A stretch of 64,000 nucleotides of DNA. Origin: Streptomyces caatingaensis. GTDB taxonomy: Bacteria; Actinomycetota; Actinomycetes; Streptomycetales; Streptomycetaceae. The first letter of the stretch is position 1. Each line of letters starts with the position of its first letter. Under the pieces are notes generated by a model. It did not search any database, was not told the DNA's origin, and saw nothing but the letters and a program-made list of their open reading frames with translations. Of this stretch, positions 63,062 through 64,000 are shown in pieces. The stretch covers positions 62,001 through 126,000 of the forward strand of contig NZ_LFXA01000011.1 in NCBI RefSeq assembly GCF_001187435.1, read 5' to 3'. A program made the position numbers and the translations under genes.

Positions 63062-64000
63062 GTGGCTGTCGAACAGGGCGGCGGACCCACGGCGGAGGTG
63101 CGGGAGCGGCACGCCCGCCTCGCCGAGCAGATCGAGGAGCACCGCTTCCGGTACTACGTCAAGGACGCCCCGACGATCAGCGACGCCGAGTTCGACCGGC
63201 TGATGCGCGAACTGGAGGCCCTGGAGGAGGAGCACCCGGAGCTGCGCACGCCCGACTCGCCGACGCAGAAGGTCGCCGGCTCCTACGAGACGGAGTTCAC
63301 CTCCGTCGAGCACCGCGAGCGCATGCTCTCCCTGGACAACGCCTTCTCCGACGACGAGCTGGCCGCCTGGGCCGACCGCATCGCCAAGGACATCGGCGAG
63401 GGCTCCCGCTACCACTTCCTCTGCGAGCTCAAGGTCGACGGCCTCGCCGTCAACCTCACCTACGAGCACGGCCGCCTCACCCGCGCCGCCACCCGCGGCG
63501 ACGGCCGCACCGGCGAGGACATCACGCCCAACATCCGCACCATCTCCGAGATCCCGCACCGCCTCAAGGGCGACCGGATCCCGGCCCTGGTCGAGGTGCG
63601 CGGCGAGGTCTACTTCCCCATGGAGAAGTTCGAGGAGCTCAACGCCCGCCTCGTGGCGGCCGGCAAGCCGCCCTTCGCCAACCCGCGCAACGCGGCGGCC
63701 GGTTCGCTGCGCCAGAAGTACCCGCGCGTCACCGCCACCCGCCCCCTGCACATGGTCGTGCACGGCGTCGGCGCCCGCGAGGGCTTCGCCGTCGAGCGCC
63801 AGTCCCAGGCGTACGAGCTGCTGCGCGAGTGGGGGCTGCCGACCGCCGCCCACGCGAAGGTCGTCGACTCCCTGGCCGGGGTGCGGAAGTTCATCGCCCA
63901 CTACGGCAAGCCGGAGATCCGGCACTCCATGGAGCACGAGATCGACGGCGTCGTCGTCAAGCTCGACGAGGTCCCCCTCCAGGGGCGCCTGGGCTCCACC
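63062..64000 (+). CDS. ligA: NAD-dependent DNA ligase, 5' part (cut by window end)
   Basis: Only the first 313 residues of about 730 are in the window. They cover the Ia domain (about 15-75; EQIEEHRFRYYVKDAPTISDAEFD) that binds NMN, and the adenylation domain with the nucleophile Lys124 in CELKVDGLAV. Later motifs include GDGRTGEDIT, EVRGEVYF, NPRNAAAGSLRQ and EIDGVVVKLDE. The enzyme seals nicks in replication and repair. I prefer GTG 63062, which has GGAGG 8 nt upstream; ATG 63038 in the same frame is possible and would add 8 residues. Confidence 0.95.
   Translation, partial: MAVEQGGGPTAEVRERHARLAEQIEEHRFRYYVKDAPTISDAEFDRLMRELEALEEEHPELRTPDSPTQKVAGSYETEFTSVEHRERMLSLDNAFSDDELAAWADRIAKDIGEGSRYHFLCELKVDGLAVNLTYEHGRLTRAATRGDGRTGEDITPNIRTISEIPHRLKGDRIPALVEVRGEVYFPMEKFEELNARLVAAGKPPFANPRNAAAGSLRQKYPRVTATRPLHMVVHGVGAREGFAVERQSQAYELLREWGLPTAAHAKVVDSLAGVRKFIAHYGKPEIRHSMEHEIDGVVVKLDEVPLQGRLGST

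Overview
The window is high-GC actinobacterial DNA with the strong G/C third-position bias, GTG/TTG starts and dense gene packing of Streptomyces or a very close relative. The GlgE maltosyltransferase pathway, paired L,D-transpeptidases, a single-chain L-serine dehydratase next to glyA/gcvT/gcvH, and the nifS-like - mnmA - metE-like - ligA order all fit. From memory, and not checked here, this order follows the Streptomyces coelicolor core chromosome from about the glgE-I operon (SCO5440s) to ligA (SCO5490s). If so, this is chromosome core with accessory material inserted mainly at about 8-17.6 kb.

Layout. 0-8.2 kb: alpha-glucan metabolism, with treS and glgE leftwards, glgP rightwards and an MmyB-type XRE regulator wedged between them. 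8.4-12.4 kb: a small lipoprotein, a TetR/DCC/membrane-protein operon with two matching palindromic operators, a frame-broken small gene, a SMI1/KNR4-like gene and a quinone-oxidoreductase-like gene. 12.4-17.4 kb: a less typical patch with lower local GC, encoding a secreted protein, a 61-aa two-helix membrane protein, a surface-anchored Ig-like protein and a secreted trypsin-like protease carrying five propeller-like repeats. 17.6-23.4 kb: three tandem M4 (thermolysin-type) secreted metalloproteases. 23.7-30 kb: a heterodimeric ABC exporter and glgX. 30-37.3 kb: two tandem L,D-transpeptidase lipoproteins, an enoyl-CoA hydratase, an anti-sigma-type ATPase, a PGRP/amidase, an EF-hand protein, a small cysteine-containing protein and an AraC regulator.

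37.3-44.7 kb is a glycine/serine unit. A tandem glycine riboswitch precedes gcvT-gcvH-glyA, with sdaA behind a hairpin, so excess glycine can be cleaved, turned into serine and deaminated to pyruvate. gcvP is not in the window. Two SseB-like (serine-sensitivity) genes sit on the other side of the riboswitch. 44.9-51 kb is an oligopeptide ABC importer in the order permease-binding protein-permease-ATPase-ATPase. 51-64 kb holds a TRIC-type channel, a DinB/maleylpyruvate-isomerase-like protein, a cysteine desulfurase and mnmA (together tRNA 2-thiouridine), a cupin, a GlxA-type regulator, a two-component system, an SDR enzyme, a MarR-MFS pair, a MetE-like protein and the 5' part of ligA.

Two themes recur. 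Many genes appear to be leaderless, with a TANNNT box 6-7 nt before the start codon. The intergenic gaps also carry many precise palindromes and long perfect hairpins, listed separately. No tRNA, rRNA, CRISPR array, insertion sequence or intact phage gene was seen.
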